Of a DNA stretch of 64,000 bases, positions 36,315 through 44,635 are shown in pieces (the stretch's first letter is position 1; each line of letters begins with the position of its first letter). The stretch comes from Streptomyces sp. A0958 (lineage in GTDB: Bacteria; Actinomycetota; Actinomycetes; Streptomycetales; Streptomycetaceae): NCBI RefSeq assembly GCF_004795035.1, contig NZ_SSBK01000001.1, positions 62,001-126,000 on the forward strand. The letters are read 5' to 3'. The notes beneath the pieces are model-generated. The model had not been told where the DNA came from and did no database searches. It saw nothing but the letters and a program-made list of their open reading frames with translations. Made by a program: the position numbers and the translations under genes.

Positions 36315-36755
36315 ATGCCTGACCTGATCCACGACAGCGACAGTGCCGCCGCCGTGAGCTCCCTTCGTTCCGCCGTCATGCTGCTCGGCCGGCGCCTCAA
36401 GCACCAGCGCGTCGACGAGTCGCTGAGCCCGACCGAGATGTCGGTGCTCGGAACACTCGCCCGTTGCGGTTCCGCCACCCCCGGTGAGCTGGCCCGCAAG
36501 GAGCATGTGCAGCCGCCGTCGATGACCCGCATCGTCGCGTTGCTGGAATCGAAGGGTCTGGTCAGGCTGGAACCGCACCCCGATGACCGTCGTCAGAAGA
36601 TGGTCAGCCAGACCGAGCAGGCCGAGGCCATGCTCGCCGAGAGCCGCGACAAGCGGAACGCCTGGCTGACCACCCTCGCCGAAGGCCTGGACGAGGACGA
36701 GTGGGAGACGCTGCGCAACGCGGCGCCCGTGCTGGAGAAGCTCGCCCACCTGTAG
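36315..36755 (+). CDS. MarR-family regulator
   Basis: A 146-residue winged-helix protein: LSPTEMSVLGTLARCG, then GELARKEHVQPPSMTRIV (recognition helix) and the wing LVRLEPHPDDRRQKMV with the family DxRxxx pattern. Likely controls itself and the MFS gene 96 bp downstream, a common MarR-exporter arrangement. A palindrome overlaps its promoter. Confidence 0.92.
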   Translation: MPDLIHDSDSAAAVSSLRSAVMLLGRRLKHQRVDESLSPTEMSVLGTLARCGSATPGELARKEHVQPPSMTRIVALLESKGLVRLEPHPDDRRQKMVSQTEQAEAMLAESRDKRNAWLTTLAEGLDEDEWETLRNAAPVLEKLAHL

Positions 36756-36851
36756 CGGAAGGGGACGTGCCGGGCAGCGCCCGGTGCCCCGCCCCCCACC
36801 GCCGCATCCCCGTCAGCCAGCGCAATGTCCACGCCGAGGAGGCGAACCCTT

Positions 36852-38186
36852 TTGAGTACGGGACCCGGAGCAGACTCCGCCCCCGCACCGACTTCCACCC
36901 ACGAGAGCAAGCCCGGCGGGACCTTCTCGTCGCTGAAGATCCGCAACTACCGCCTGTTCGCCACGGGCGCCGTGATCTCCAACACCGGTACCTGGATGTC
37001 CCGCATCACGCAGGACTGGCTCGTCCTGAGCCTCACCGGGTCCGCCGCCGCCGTCGGCATCACCACGGCCCTCCAGTTCCTCCCGATGCTTCTCTTCGGC
37101 CTGTACGGCGGCGTCATCGCCGACCGGCTGCCGAAGCGCAAGCTCCTGCTCGTCAGCCAGGCGGCCCTCGGTGCCTGCGGTGTCGTGCTCGCGGTACTCA
37201 CGCTCTCCGGCGTGGTCCAGGTGTGGCACGTCTACCTGATCGCATTCCTGCTCGGCATGGTCACCGTCGTGGACAACCCGGCCAGACAGGCCTTCGTCTC
37301 CGAGATGGTCGGCCCCGCCCAGCTGCGCAACGCGGTCAGCCTGAACTCGGCGAACTTCCAGTCCGCCCGGCTCATCGGGCCCGCCGTCGCGGGTGTGCTG
37401 ATCACCACGGTCGGCAGCGGCTGGGCCTTCATGTTCAACGGCCTGTCGTTCCTCGCGCCGCTGGTCGGCCTGATGATGATGCGGACGAGCGAGCTGCACA
37501 AGGCCGTCGTCGTGCCGCGCGCCAAGGGCCAGCTCCGCGAGGGGCTGCGCTACGTCTCGGGCCGCCCCGAGCTGGTCTGGCCGATCGTCCTGGTCGGCTT
37601 CGTCGGCACGTTCGGCTTCAACTTCCCGATCTGGCTGACGGCCTTCGCGGACGAGGTCTTCCACGGCGGCGCCGGGATGTACTCGTTCTTCAACATCCTC
37701 ATGGCGGCCGGTTCCCTGGCCGGCGCGCTGCTCGCCGCCCGCCGCCGCTCCTCGCGGCTGCGGATGCTGGTCGGCGCCGGTACGGTGTTCGGCCTGCTGG
37801 AGATCGTCGCGGCGCTCGCGCCGTCCGTATGGATGTTCGCGATCCTGCTCGTGCCGATCGGCATGATCGGCCTGACGACCAACATCAGCGCCAACACCAG
37901 CGTCCAGATGGCGGCCGACCCGGCCATGCGCGGCCGGGTGATGAGCCTGTACATGATGGTCTTCGCCGGCGGTACGCCGGTGGGCGCCCCGATCGTCGGC
38001 TGGATCAGCGACGCGTACGGCGTCCGCACCGGCATGGTGGTCGGCGGTGCGCTGTCCCTGGCGGCCGCGATCGGCGTCGCCGTGATCCTGGCCCGCGTCG
38101 GCGGGCTGCGGCTGAAGGTGGACCTGCGCCCGGGCCGCCCGCACGTGCGCTTCGTCCCGCGCGAACGACTGGCGACGGCGGCCTGA
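36852..38186 (+). CDS. MFS transporter (enterobactin-exporter-like group)
   Basis: A 444-residue protein with about 12 helices; family motif LYGGVIADRLPKRKLLLVSQ and PARQAFVSEMVGP between helices 4 and 5 are typical of MFS_3/EntS-like exporters. The TTG at 36852 has GGAGG ten bases upstream and is preferred over the ATG at 36825, which has none. Substrate unknown; regulated probably by the MarR protein just upstream. Confidence 0.88.
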   Translation: MSTGPGADSAPAPTSTHESKPGGTFSSLKIRNYRLFATGAVISNTGTWMSRITQDWLVLSLTGSAAAVGITTALQFLPMLLFGLYGGVIADRLPKRKLLLVSQAALGACGVVLAVLTLSGVVQVWHVYLIAFLLGMVTVVDNPARQAFVSEMVGPAQLRNAVSLNSANFQSARLIGPAVAGVLITTVGSGWAFMFNGLSFLAPLVGLMMMRTSELHKAVVVPRAKGQLREGLRYVSGRPELVWPIVLVGFVGTFGFNFPIWLTAFADEVFHGGAGMYSFFNILMAAGSLAGALLAARRRSSRLRMLVGAGTVFGLLEIVAALAPSVWMFAILLVPIGMIGLTTNISANTSVQMAADPAMRGRVMSLYMMVFAGGTPVGAPIVGWISDAYGVRTGMVVGGALSLAAAIGVAVILARVGGLRLKVDLRPGRPHVRFVPRERLATAA

Positions 38187-38210
38187 CGCCCGCCGCCCCC
38201 CGTACGCAGC

Positions 38211-38251
38211 CGACGCGGCCCCGCCCGGAGTACCGGGACGGGGCCGCGTCG
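38211..38251 (+). terminator. Strong hairpin terminator
   Basis: CGACGCGGCCCCG and CGGGGCCGCGTCG form a perfect 13-bp stem with a 15-nt loop after the MFS gene. No U-tract, as usual in Streptomyces. Confidence 0.85.
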
Positions 38252-38285
38252 CGTTCACGGATGCCGGTCCGGTTACGCTCGTCGG

Positions 38286-38372
38286 GTGGACCCGAAGACC
38301 AGAAACCGCATCATGGCGGCCGTGCTCGTGCTGATGTTCGCCGTCGTCGCCGTGGCGGCCGCCCTCGGCTGA
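38286..38372 (+). CDS. 28-residue single-helix membrane peptide
   Basis: GTG start, VDPKTRNRIM, then one hydrophobic helix AAVLVLMFAVVAVAAALG ending at the C-terminus. A TACGCT -10-like box ends 6 bp before the GTG, suggesting a leaderless transcript separate from the MFS gene, since a terminator lies between. I recall similar small transporter-associated peptides in Streptomyces but cannot verify the family here. Confidence 0.55.
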   Translation: MDPKTRNRIMAAVLVLMFAVVAVAAALG

Positions 38373-38411
38373 CCTGACCGGGGGCGGCCCCACGGACCTA
38401 CCGGGGCGGAC

Positions 38412-39407
38412 CTACCAGGCGAAGTTCTCCGGCGACGGGCCCGGACCGGGGAAGATCTCCTCCAGGGCCTCCAGCACCTCCGCCGACAGCTCCAGCTCCA
38501 CCGCACGCAGCGCGGAGTCGAGCTGCTCCCGCGTGCGCGGGCCGGTGATCGGGCCGGTGACGCCGGGGCGGGTCAGCAGCCAGGCCAGGCCCGCCTCGCC
38601 GGGCTCCAGACCGTGCTTGTCCAGCAGGTCCTCGTACGCCTGGACCTGGGCCCGCACCTTCGGGTCGGCCAGCGCGTCGGCGGAGCGGCCCGAGACGGAC
38701 CGGGCGCCGCCGCCCTCGCGCTCCTTGCGGATCGCGCCGCCGAGCAGCCCGCCGTGCAGCGGCGACCAGGGGATGACCCCGAGGCCGTACTCCTGGGCGG
38801 CCGGGATGACCTCCATCTCGGCGCCGCGCTCCATCAGGTTGTAGATGCACTGCTCGCTGACCAGCCCGTAGCTGCCCCGCTGCCGGGCCCGCTCGTTGGC
38901 CTGGGCGATCTTGTAGCCGGCGAAGTTCGAGGAACCGGCGTAGAGGATCTTGCCCTGCTGGATCAGTACGTCGATGGCCTGCCAGATCTCCTCGATCGGG
39001 GTCGACCGGTCGACGTGGTGGAACTGGTACAGATCGATGTGGTCCGTCTGCAGCCGCTTCAGGCTGGCGTCGACGGCCCGGCGGATGTTGAAGGCGGAGA
39101 GCTTGTCGTGGTTGGGCCAGGCCTCGCCGTCGGGGCCCATGTTGCCGTAGACCTTGGTGGCGAGCACGACCTTGTCGCGGCGGTCGCCGCCCTGCGCGAA
39201 CCAGGTGCCGAGGATCTCCTCGGTACGGCCCTTGTTCTCGCCCCAGCCGTAGACGTTCGCGGTGTCGAAGAAGTTGACGCCCGCGTCCAGGGCGGCGTCC
39301 ATGAGGGTGTGGCTGTCGCTCTCGTTGGTCTGGGGGCCGAAGTTCATCGTCCCCAGGACGAGGCGGCTTACCTTGAGTCCGGTGCGTCCGAGCTGCGTGT
39401 ACTTCAT
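38412..39407 (-). CDS. Aldo/keto reductase
   Basis: A 331-residue NADPH-dependent oxidoreductase with the AKR barrel: LGRTGLKVSRLVLGTMNFG, FFDTANVYGWGENK (catalytic Asp and Tyr), VVLATKVYG (Lys), YQFHHVD (His) and YAGSSNFAGYKI. Subfamily resembles YhdN/YajO-type general stress reductases. ATG at 39407 chosen; upstream in-frame extension to 39461 is not conserved. Substrate unknown. Confidence 0.92.
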   Translation of the reverse strand: MKYTQLGRTGLKVSRLVLGTMNFGPQTNESDSHTLMDAALDAGVNFFDTANVYGWGENKGRTEEILGTWFAQGGDRRDKVVLATKVYGNMGPDGEAWPNHDKLSAFNIRRAVDASLKRLQTDHIDLYQFHHVDRSTPIEEIWQAIDVLIQQGKILYAGSSNFAGYKIAQANERARQRGSYGLVSEQCIYNLMERGAEMEVIPAAQEYGLGVIPWSPLHGGLLGGAIRKEREGGGARSVSGRSADALADPKVRAQVQAYEDLLDKHGLEPGEAGLAWLLTRPGVTGPITGPRTREQLDSALRAVELELSAEVLEALEEIFPGPGPSPENFAW

Positions 39408-39479
39408 GGACCCCAAGCCAACTCCTTCGAGCGCGCTCGAAGCAAGCGCTGCCCCGGTCATGATCCGCCGGAGCCCGTT

Positions 39480-40457
39480 CTACGCGCCCGCGAACCGGTC
39501 CAGCGCCGCCAGCACCGCCTGGCTGGTCGCCGCCCCGCCGAGGTGGCCCGCGTCCTCGATCACCGTCAGCTCCGCGTCCGGCCACGCCTTCGCCAGCTCC
39601 CACGCGGTGACCAGCGGCCCGCCCATGTCGCCCCGCCCGTGCACCAGCACCCCCGGAACCCCGGCCAGCCGCCCCGCGTCCCGGATCAGCTGACCCTCCT
39701 CCAGCCACGCCCCCTGCGAGAAGTAGTGCGCGCAGATCCGCACCAGCGCCTCCTGCGCCCGGCCGGGCCGGCCGCTGTACGGGGGCGGGCCCGTGTACGC
39801 CTCCTGCGAGAGCACCGCGTCCTCCCAGGCGCACCAGTCGGCCGTCGCCCGCGCCCGTACGGCCGGGTCGGGGTCCACGGTCCGCCGGGCGTACGCGGCG
39901 AGCACGTCCGGGGTCGCGTCGCTCGCGGCCTCCGGGACGCCCGCCCGGAAGAGGTCCCACGCCTCGGGGAAGAAGCGGCCCGCGCCCCGGTACAGCCAGT
40001 CGATCTCGGAGCGCCGGGTCGTCGTGACGGCCGGGATCACGATCTCGGTGACCCGCTCCGGGTGCCGCTCGGCGTACGCGAGGATCAGCGTCGAGCCCCA
40101 GGAGCCCCCGTACAGCAGCCACCGGTCGATGCCGAGGTGGACGCGGAGGCGTTCCATGTCGGCGATCAGGTGGTCCGTGGTGTTGTGCCGCAGGTCCACG
40201 GCCGGGTCGCTCGCGTGCGGGGTGGAGCGGCCGCAGCCCCGCTGGTCGAAGAGGACGACGCGGTAGCGCTCCGGGTCGAAGTACTGCCGGGGCCGCTGGG
40301 TGCACCCCGAACCCGGGCCGCCGTGGACGACGGCGGCGGGCTTCCCGGCCGGGTTGCCGCACACCTCCCAGTACACGAGGTCGCCGTCGCCGACGTCCAG
40401 CATGCCCCGGTCGTACGGCTCGATCGGCGGGTACTTCTCATCGGGCAGGCGCCCCAT
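39480..40457 (-). CDS. pip: Proline iminopeptidase
   Basis: A 325-residue alpha/beta hydrolase of peptidase family S33 that removes N-terminal proline from peptides. The sequence PPIEPYDRGMLDVGDGDLVYWE, oxyanion region HGGPGSG, DQRGCGRS and nucleophile elbow GGSWGSTL (Ser about 112) are diagnostic; the acid and histidine lie at VHGRGD and EDAGHLGG. GGGAG is eight bases before the ATG at 40457. Cytoplasmic. Confidence 0.93.
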   Translation of the reverse strand: MGRLPDEKYPPIEPYDRGMLDVGDGDLVYWEVCGNPAGKPAAVVHGGPGSGCTQRPRQYFDPERYRVVLFDQRGCGRSTPHASDPAVDLRHNTTDHLIADMERLRVHLGIDRWLLYGGSWGSTLILAYAERHPERVTEIVIPAVTTTRRSEIDWLYRGAGRFFPEAWDLFRAGVPEAASDATPDVLAAYARRTVDPDPAVRARATADWCAWEDAVLSQEAYTGPPPYSGRPGRAQEALVRICAHYFSQGAWLEEGQLIRDAGRLAGVPGVLVHGRGDMGGPLVTAWELAKAWPDAELTVIEDAGHLGGAATSQAVLAALDRFAGA

Positions 40458-40518
40458 GACGGTGTCTCCCTCGTTCAGCGGCGTACAGCTTAAGCTCACG
40501 CGGTCGTAGCCTGGCTTC

Positions 40519-41010
40519 GTGAATGCCACTCCCGAGGTTCTGGCCGTACTGGACGATCTGCTCGCCGCCGCAGCCCCCGACGATCGCGGGGCGCTGTGGC
40601 AACTCGACCGGCAGGGGAGGGAGTTGGACGCGAATCTGGTGCGGCTGCCGCCGGGCGCGGAGGTGGGGGAGCACCAGGAGGACGTGCTCGACGTCCTCCT
40701 GGTGGTCCTCGCCGGTGGCGGCCGCCTCGTCCCCGGCGACGGCGGTACGCCCCTGACGCTGACCCCGACCACGGCCACCTGGCTGCCGCGCACCTCCCGG
40801 CGCTCCCTGACGGCGGGCCCGGACGGCCTCGCCTATCTGACGGTGCACCGCCGCCGCCCGGGGCTGGCGATCAAGCCGGCGGTGTCCGTGCGGGAGGGCG
40901 GCGAGGCGCCCTGCGCGCTGGACCGGGTCTGCCCCGAGTGCGGCCGGATGTCCCAGGAGTCGGCGCCGGTGTACTGCGGCGCGTGCGGGGAACGCTTCCC
41001 GGACCGCTGA
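40519..41010 (+). CDS. Cupin-like protein with C-terminal zinc ribbon
   Basis: A 163-residue protein. The first ~115 residues have a cupin-like pattern (LPPGAEVGEHQEDVLDVLLVVL, then GGTPLTLTPTTATWLP). The end holds two CxxC pairs, CPECGRM and CGACGERF, forming a likely zinc ribbon. GTG at 40519; divergent from the iminopeptidase. Function unknown. Confidence 0.75.
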   Translation: MNATPEVLAVLDDLLAAAAPDDRGALWQLDRQGRELDANLVRLPPGAEVGEHQEDVLDVLLVVLAGGGRLVPGDGGTPLTLTPTTATWLPRTSRRSLTAGPDGLAYLTVHRRRPGLAIKPAVSVREGGEAPCALDRVCPECGRMSQESAPVYCGACGERFPDR

Positions 41011-41080
41011 GCCGTTGGTGGTGGTTCGGCCGGCGCCTGAGCGGGAAGACACCGGCGCCGGCAGCCGCCCACCCACCCAC

Positions 41081-41096
41081 TTGAGCAGTCGCTCAA
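41081..41096. promoter_or_regulatory. TetR operator 1
   Basis: TTGAGCAGTCGCTCAA: perfect 6-bp arms around AGTC. Same arms as operator 2, 44 bp downstream centre to centre, so the two bracket the likely promoter. Confidence 0.75.
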
Positions 41097-41123
41097 ACTC
41101 CTCTACTCTCTGCTGCACCGCGA

Positions 41124-41141
41124 TTTGAGCGAATGCTCAAA
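41124..41141. promoter_or_regulatory. TetR operator 2
   Basis: TTTGAGCGAATGCTCAAA: perfect 7-bp arms around GAAT, 22 bp before the first gene of the operon whose last gene is a TetR regulator. Autoregulation is likely. Confidence 0.78.
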
Positions 41142-41162
41142 CCGCTGGAGGGGTGGGGGAAC

Positions 41163-41879
41163 GTGGGCGGTGGCCTGTACATCGAGGCGCGGATACGTGC
41201 CGGCCTGGAGTGCGTCTGGGAACGCACCCAGGACCCGGCGCAGCACCAGCGCTGGGACCTGCGGTTCACGCACATCGCGTACCTGCCCCGCGCGGAGGGG
41301 GAGTCGCAGCGGTTCACCTACGGGGTACGGGTCCTGCCGGGTCTCCTCGTCGCCGGGACCGGCACCAGCGCCGGTGAGCGGCACCGCCCCGACGGCACCC
41401 GGACCTCCGCCCTCCGCTTCGCCTGCGCGCACCCGCTGTCGTTCCTCACCGAGGGCCGGGGCTACTGGCGCTACGTGCCCTGCGAGGGAGGCCCGGAGGA
41501 CGACGGCATCCGCTTCCTCACCGGCTACGACTACGAGCCCCGCTGGGGCCGCCCCGGCCGGCTCGCCGACCGCCTGGTCTTCCGCCCGCTGATGGGCTGG
41601 GCCACCGCCTGGTCGTTCGACCGGCTGCGGCTGTGGTGCGAGCGCGGGATCACGCCCGAGCGCGCGCTGCGGCGGGGCCTCGCGGAGGTGGCGTTCCGGC
41701 TGGCGGCAGTCGCCCTGACGGGGTGGGCGGCCCCCCTCGCCGCCGTACCGGTCCTGCTCGCCGCCGTCCTCCTGCCACCGCTGCCCTCCACCCCCTCGGC
41801 CGCCCGCTGCCTGCGCCGCCCGCCCGAGCGCACCACCCCCGCACCGCCCGCCCTTCTCCACCGCCTGGAGCGCCCGTGA
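41163..41879 (+). CDS. SRPBCC-like protein with C-terminal membrane segments
   Basis: A 238-residue protein. Residues 1-150 look like a START/SRPBCC ligand-binding fold (LYIEARIRAGLECVWERTQD, QRWDLRFTHIAYLP, RYVPCEGG). Two hydrophobic stretches follow (FRLAAVALTGWAAPLAAVPV and the next leucine-rich run), so it may be membrane-anchored. GTG at 41163 follows GGAGGGGTGGGGGAAC; an ATG at 41133 falls inside operator 2 and is rejected. First gene of a three-gene operon with 4-bp GTGA overlaps throughout. Confidence 0.75.
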   Translation: MGGGLYIEARIRAGLECVWERTQDPAQHQRWDLRFTHIAYLPRAEGESQRFTYGVRVLPGLLVAGTGTSAGERHRPDGTRTSALRFACAHPLSFLTEGRGYWRYVPCEGGPEDDGIRFLTGYDYEPRWGRPGRLADRLVFRPLMGWATAWSFDRLRLWCERGITPERALRRGLAEVAFRLAAVALTGWAAPLAAVPVLLAAVLLPPLPSTPSAARCLRRPPERTTPAPPALLHRLERP

Positions 41880-42556
41880 CCTCGATCTTCCAGCAGGCCC
41901 TGGTGGCCGACTTCGACCGCCTCCACCCGCGCGTACGGCGCCGCTTCTCCGTCGGCCTCGACAGCGGCGAGGCCTGTACGGGGCGCGGGGTGATGGACCG
42001 GGTCTGGCACGGCGGCCCTTGGGTGCGGCCGTTCCTCGCGCTGGGCGGGATACGCCACATCCTCGTCCCGCGCACCGGCCGCGATGTCCCGTTCACCATC
42101 GAGAACGTCCCCTTCACGGACTCCTTCGGCCGCGAGACGGTCACCTTCGTCAGGACGTTCGCCTTCCCGGACGGGCCCCGGCGGTTCGACGCGACGATGG
42201 TCCACAGCCCGGAGCGCGGCTGTGTGGTGGACTACCTGGGTACGCATCAGCACCTGGCCACCGACCTGCACCTCGCGGTGGACGGGGCCGGCGCCCTGGT
42301 CATCCGCTCCGGCGAACACCGCTTCCGCGAGGGCCCGGTGGACGTCCGGGTGCCGGATCTGATCGGGGGCGACGCGGTGGTCAGGGAGTCGTTCGACGAG
42401 GCGGCGGGCCGCTTCCGCATCCAGGTCTCGGTCACCAACCGCCGCTTCGGCCCGCTGTTCGGCTACGAGGGCTCGTTCACCGCCGAGTACGCGGACGCCA
42501 AGGGGCACGGCGTACGCCCTGACCTGCGCCCGGTACGCGAGGAGGCACGGGCGTGA
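41876..42556 (+). CDS. DUF4166 domain protein
   Basis: A 226-residue protein matching DUF4166: FQQALVADFDRLHPRVRRRF, GRGVMDRVWHG, FGRETVTFVRTF and PLFGYEGSFT. The family has no known activity; it is sometimes fused to saccharopine-dehydrogenase-like proteins. Start GTG overlaps the upstream stop by 4 bp and its own stop overlaps the TetR start the same way. Confidence 0.82.
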   Translation: MTSIFQQALVADFDRLHPRVRRRFSVGLDSGEACTGRGVMDRVWHGGPWVRPFLALGGIRHILVPRTGRDVPFTIENVPFTDSFGRETVTFVRTFAFPDGPRRFDATMVHSPERGCVVDYLGTHQHLATDLHLAVDGAGALVIRSGEHRFREGPVDVRVPDLIGGDAVVRESFDEAAGRFRIQVSVTNRRFGPLFGYEGSFTAEYADAKGHGVRPDLRPVREEARA

Positions 42557-43251
42557 GCGAGGGGGAGCGGACGGGCACCGGCCGTACGTCCTCCGGCCGG
42601 ACGCCCTCCGGCGAGGACACGCGCACGAAGCTGCTCGCCGGCGCCCTCGCCGCGCTCACCGAGCAGGGCATCGCCAAGACCTCCGCGCGGAGCATCGCCG
42701 CTGCCGCCGGGGTCAACCAGGCGCTGGTCTTCTACCACTTCGGCACCGTGGACGAACTGCTCGCCGCGGCCTGCCGCCACGGGGCGGAGCAACGGCTCGC
42801 CACCTACCGCGAACGCCTGGGCCGGGTGCGATCACTGGGCGAACTCCTCGCCGTGGCCCGCGAGCTGAACGCCTCCGAACGCGCGGGCGGCCAGGTCGCC
42901 GTCCTGGGGCAGTTGCTCGTCGGCGGCCAGACGCAGCCGCGCCTCGCGACCGCCACGGCCGCGGGCCTCACGCTGTGGACCGAGGAGATCGAGCGGGTGC
43001 TGGGCCGGGTCCTGGCCGACTCGCCGCTCGCCGGGTTCGTGGACGTGACCGGCCTGGCGAAGGCGGCCTCCGCGGCCTTCGTCGGCCTGGAGCTGTACGA
43101 GGGCGTCGACCCGGACGGGGCCGGCCAGGCGCTGGCCGCGCTGGACCAGCTCGCCGCGCTCGCCGCCGCGCTGGACGACCTCGGCCCGGTCGCGCAGCGC
43201 GCCGTACGGTCCAGGCTGCGCCGCGCCGGGGGTAACCGGGCGCACCCGTAG
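42553..43251 (+). CDS. TetR-family regulator
   Basis: A 232-residue repressor. The N-terminal HTH is clear: TRTKLLAGALAALTEQGIAK, SARSIAAAAGVNQALVFYHF and GTVDELLAAA. The ligand domain is alanine-rich and unclassified. Last gene of the operon and the probable binder of the two TTGAGC/GCTCAA operators at its head. Confidence 0.92.
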   Translation: MSEGERTGTGRTSSGRTPSGEDTRTKLLAGALAALTEQGIAKTSARSIAAAAGVNQALVFYHFGTVDELLAAACRHGAEQRLATYRERLGRVRSLGELLAVARELNASERAGGQVAVLGQLLVGGQTQPRLATATAAGLTLWTEEIERVLGRVLADSPLAGFVDVTGLAKAASAAFVGLELYEGVDPDGAGQALAALDQLAALAAALDDLGPVAQRAVRSRLRRAGGNRAHP

Positions 43252-43290
43252 ACCCGTCCTCGGGAGCAACGGCAGGGACGGGCGGGACGC

Positions 43291-44472
43291 ATGGTGAAGC
43301 GGGCGGTCAGCGGTGCGGCTGCGGCGGTGAGGTCCGTCGTCTCCCGGCGGGCGTGGGATCGCCCCGGCAGATGGCGGCGGTCCCCGGCCCGCTCCGGCAG
43401 TTGGCGGGCGGCTCGGCCCCGCTCCGGCAGATGGCGGCGGTCCCCGGCCCGCTCCGGCAGTTGGCGGGCGGCTCGGCCCCGCTCCGGCAGATGGCGGCGG
43501 TCCCCGGCCCGCTCCGGCAGTTGGCGGGCGGCCCGGCCCCGCTCCGGCAGATGGCGGCGGGGCAGGGTCCTCGCCGCGCTGGCGGCCCTGACGGCACTCC
43601 TGCTCGTCGCCCACCGGGCGGTGCCCAACACCCCCGGCCACCTGGGCAGCCTCCTTGAGGCGTTCCTGCCCTGGCTGGGCCTGGCCGTCGTCCCCCTGCT
43701 CACCCTCGCCGTGCTCCGCCGGTCCCTCCTCGCACTGCTGGCGCTGCTCCTGCCGGTGACGGCCTGGGCGTACGCGTTCGGCGGCCTCCTCCTCCCGGCG
43801 CCGGACCCGGGCCCGCGCGACCTGGTCGTCGTCCAGCACAACGTCAGCGATGTGAACGCCGACCCGGCGGGGACGGCCCGAGCGCTGGACGCCGCGGGCG
43901 CCGACCTCATCGCGCTGGAGGAGCTGGTCCCCCAGGCGCTGCCGCACTACGAGCAGGTCCTCGCCCCGCACTACCCGTTCCACGAGGTCCGGGGCACGGT
44001 CGGCATCTGGTCCAGGCACCGCCTCTCCGGCACCCGGGTGGTCGACATCAAGCCCAAGGACATCACGGAGGGCTGGAGCCGGGGCCTGCGCACGCTCGCC
44101 CACACCCCGCACGGCGAGGTCGCCGCGTACGTCGCCCACCTGCCGTCCATCCGGATCGGCCCCGGAGGTCTCGCCTCCGCCCGACGCGACGAGAGCGCCC
44201 GCCTGCTGGGCAACGCCCTGGCCGCCGAGGAGACGGACGCGGTGATCGTGCTGGGCGACCTCAACGCCACGGTGGACGACCGCGGCCTGACCTCCCTGAC
44301 CTCCCGGCTCAACGTCTCGGAACGCGGCTTCGCGTTCAGCTTCCCGGCGTCCTTCCCGCTGGCCAGGATCGACCAGGTGATGGCCCGCGGAGCCACGGTC
44401 GGCCGCATCCACACCCTCCCGGCGACGGGCAGCGACCACCTGCCGGTGACGGCACGGGTGTCGCTGGACTGA
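43291..44472 (+). CDS. Membrane-anchored endonuclease/exonuclease/phosphatase-fold protein
   Basis: A 393-residue protein. Residues 1-90 are a very basic repeat region (RWRRSPARSGSWRAARPRSG units). Three membrane segments follow (about 92-170). The C-terminal EEP domain has VVVQHNVSDVN, ALEELVP (metal Glu), VIVLGDLNATVDD and GSDHLPV (catalytic His), as in extracellular DNases or sphingomyelinase-like hydrolases. Topology would place the EEP domain outside and the basic tail inside. The repeat may be a recent expansion; relatives generally lack it as far as I know. Confidence 0.88.
   Translation: MVKRAVSGAAAAVRSVVSRRAWDRPGRWRRSPARSGSWRAARPRSGRWRRSPARSGSWRAARPRSGRWRRSPARSGSWRAARPRSGRWRRGRVLAALAALTALLLVAHRAVPNTPGHLGSLLEAFLPWLGLAVVPLLTLAVLRRSLLALLALLLPVTAWAYAFGGLLLPAPDPGPRDLVVVQHNVSDVNADPAGTARALDAAGADLIALEELVPQALPHYEQVLAPHYPFHEVRGTVGIWSRHRLSGTRVVDIKPKDITEGWSRGLRTLAHTPHGEVAAYVAHLPSIRIGPGGLASARRDESARLLGNALAAEETDAVIVLGDLNATVDDRGLTSLTSRLNVSERGFAFSFPASFPLARIDQVMARGATVGRIHTLPATGSDHLPVTARVSLD
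43364..43560. repeat. 60-bp coding minisatellite, about 3.3 copies
   Basis: The unit starts TCCCCGGCCCGCTCCGGCAG and has an exact 60-bp period from 43381 to 43560, with a partial copy at 43364-43380. Only one substitution is visible between copies (CTCGG to CCCGG in the third). It encodes a 20-residue arginine-rich repeat in frame. Confidence 0.92.
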
Positions 44473-44635
44473 GGGGCTACCCGGTGCCGGGAACGCTGGC
44501 GTCCGCTCGCGAAGCCGGTGGTAGACCGTGGGGCTGTAGGACCCGAGCGCGGAAACAGTCCGAGCTCATAAGAGCTGCCCGTTCGAGGTGATTACGGCCA
44601 GGTCCTGCTCCCGCCTGGGGGATACGGGCCGGCCG
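44473..44635. other. Gap with small hairpin at boundary of the AAA/TOPRIM cassette
   Basis: Contains AGCTCATAAGAGCT (44563-44576; 5-bp stem, 4-nt loop) and little else. The sequence is less GC-biased than the preceding gene and may mark one edge of an acquired cassette. Confidence 0.35.

Noticed and set aside
43364-43560. Possible CRISPR-like array
   Set aside because: Units are directly adjacent with no unique spacers and lie in frame within a coding gene; it is a minisatellite.
42804-44439. Long minus-strand frames opposite TetR and the EEP gene
   Set aside because: Repeats of the minisatellite read backward give low-complexity peptides; the plus-strand genes have clear domains.
44560-44590. 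tRNA-like sequence (GCTCATAAGAGC followed by GTTCGAGG)
   Set aside because: The loop has four bases, not seven, and no acceptor or D arm can be formed.
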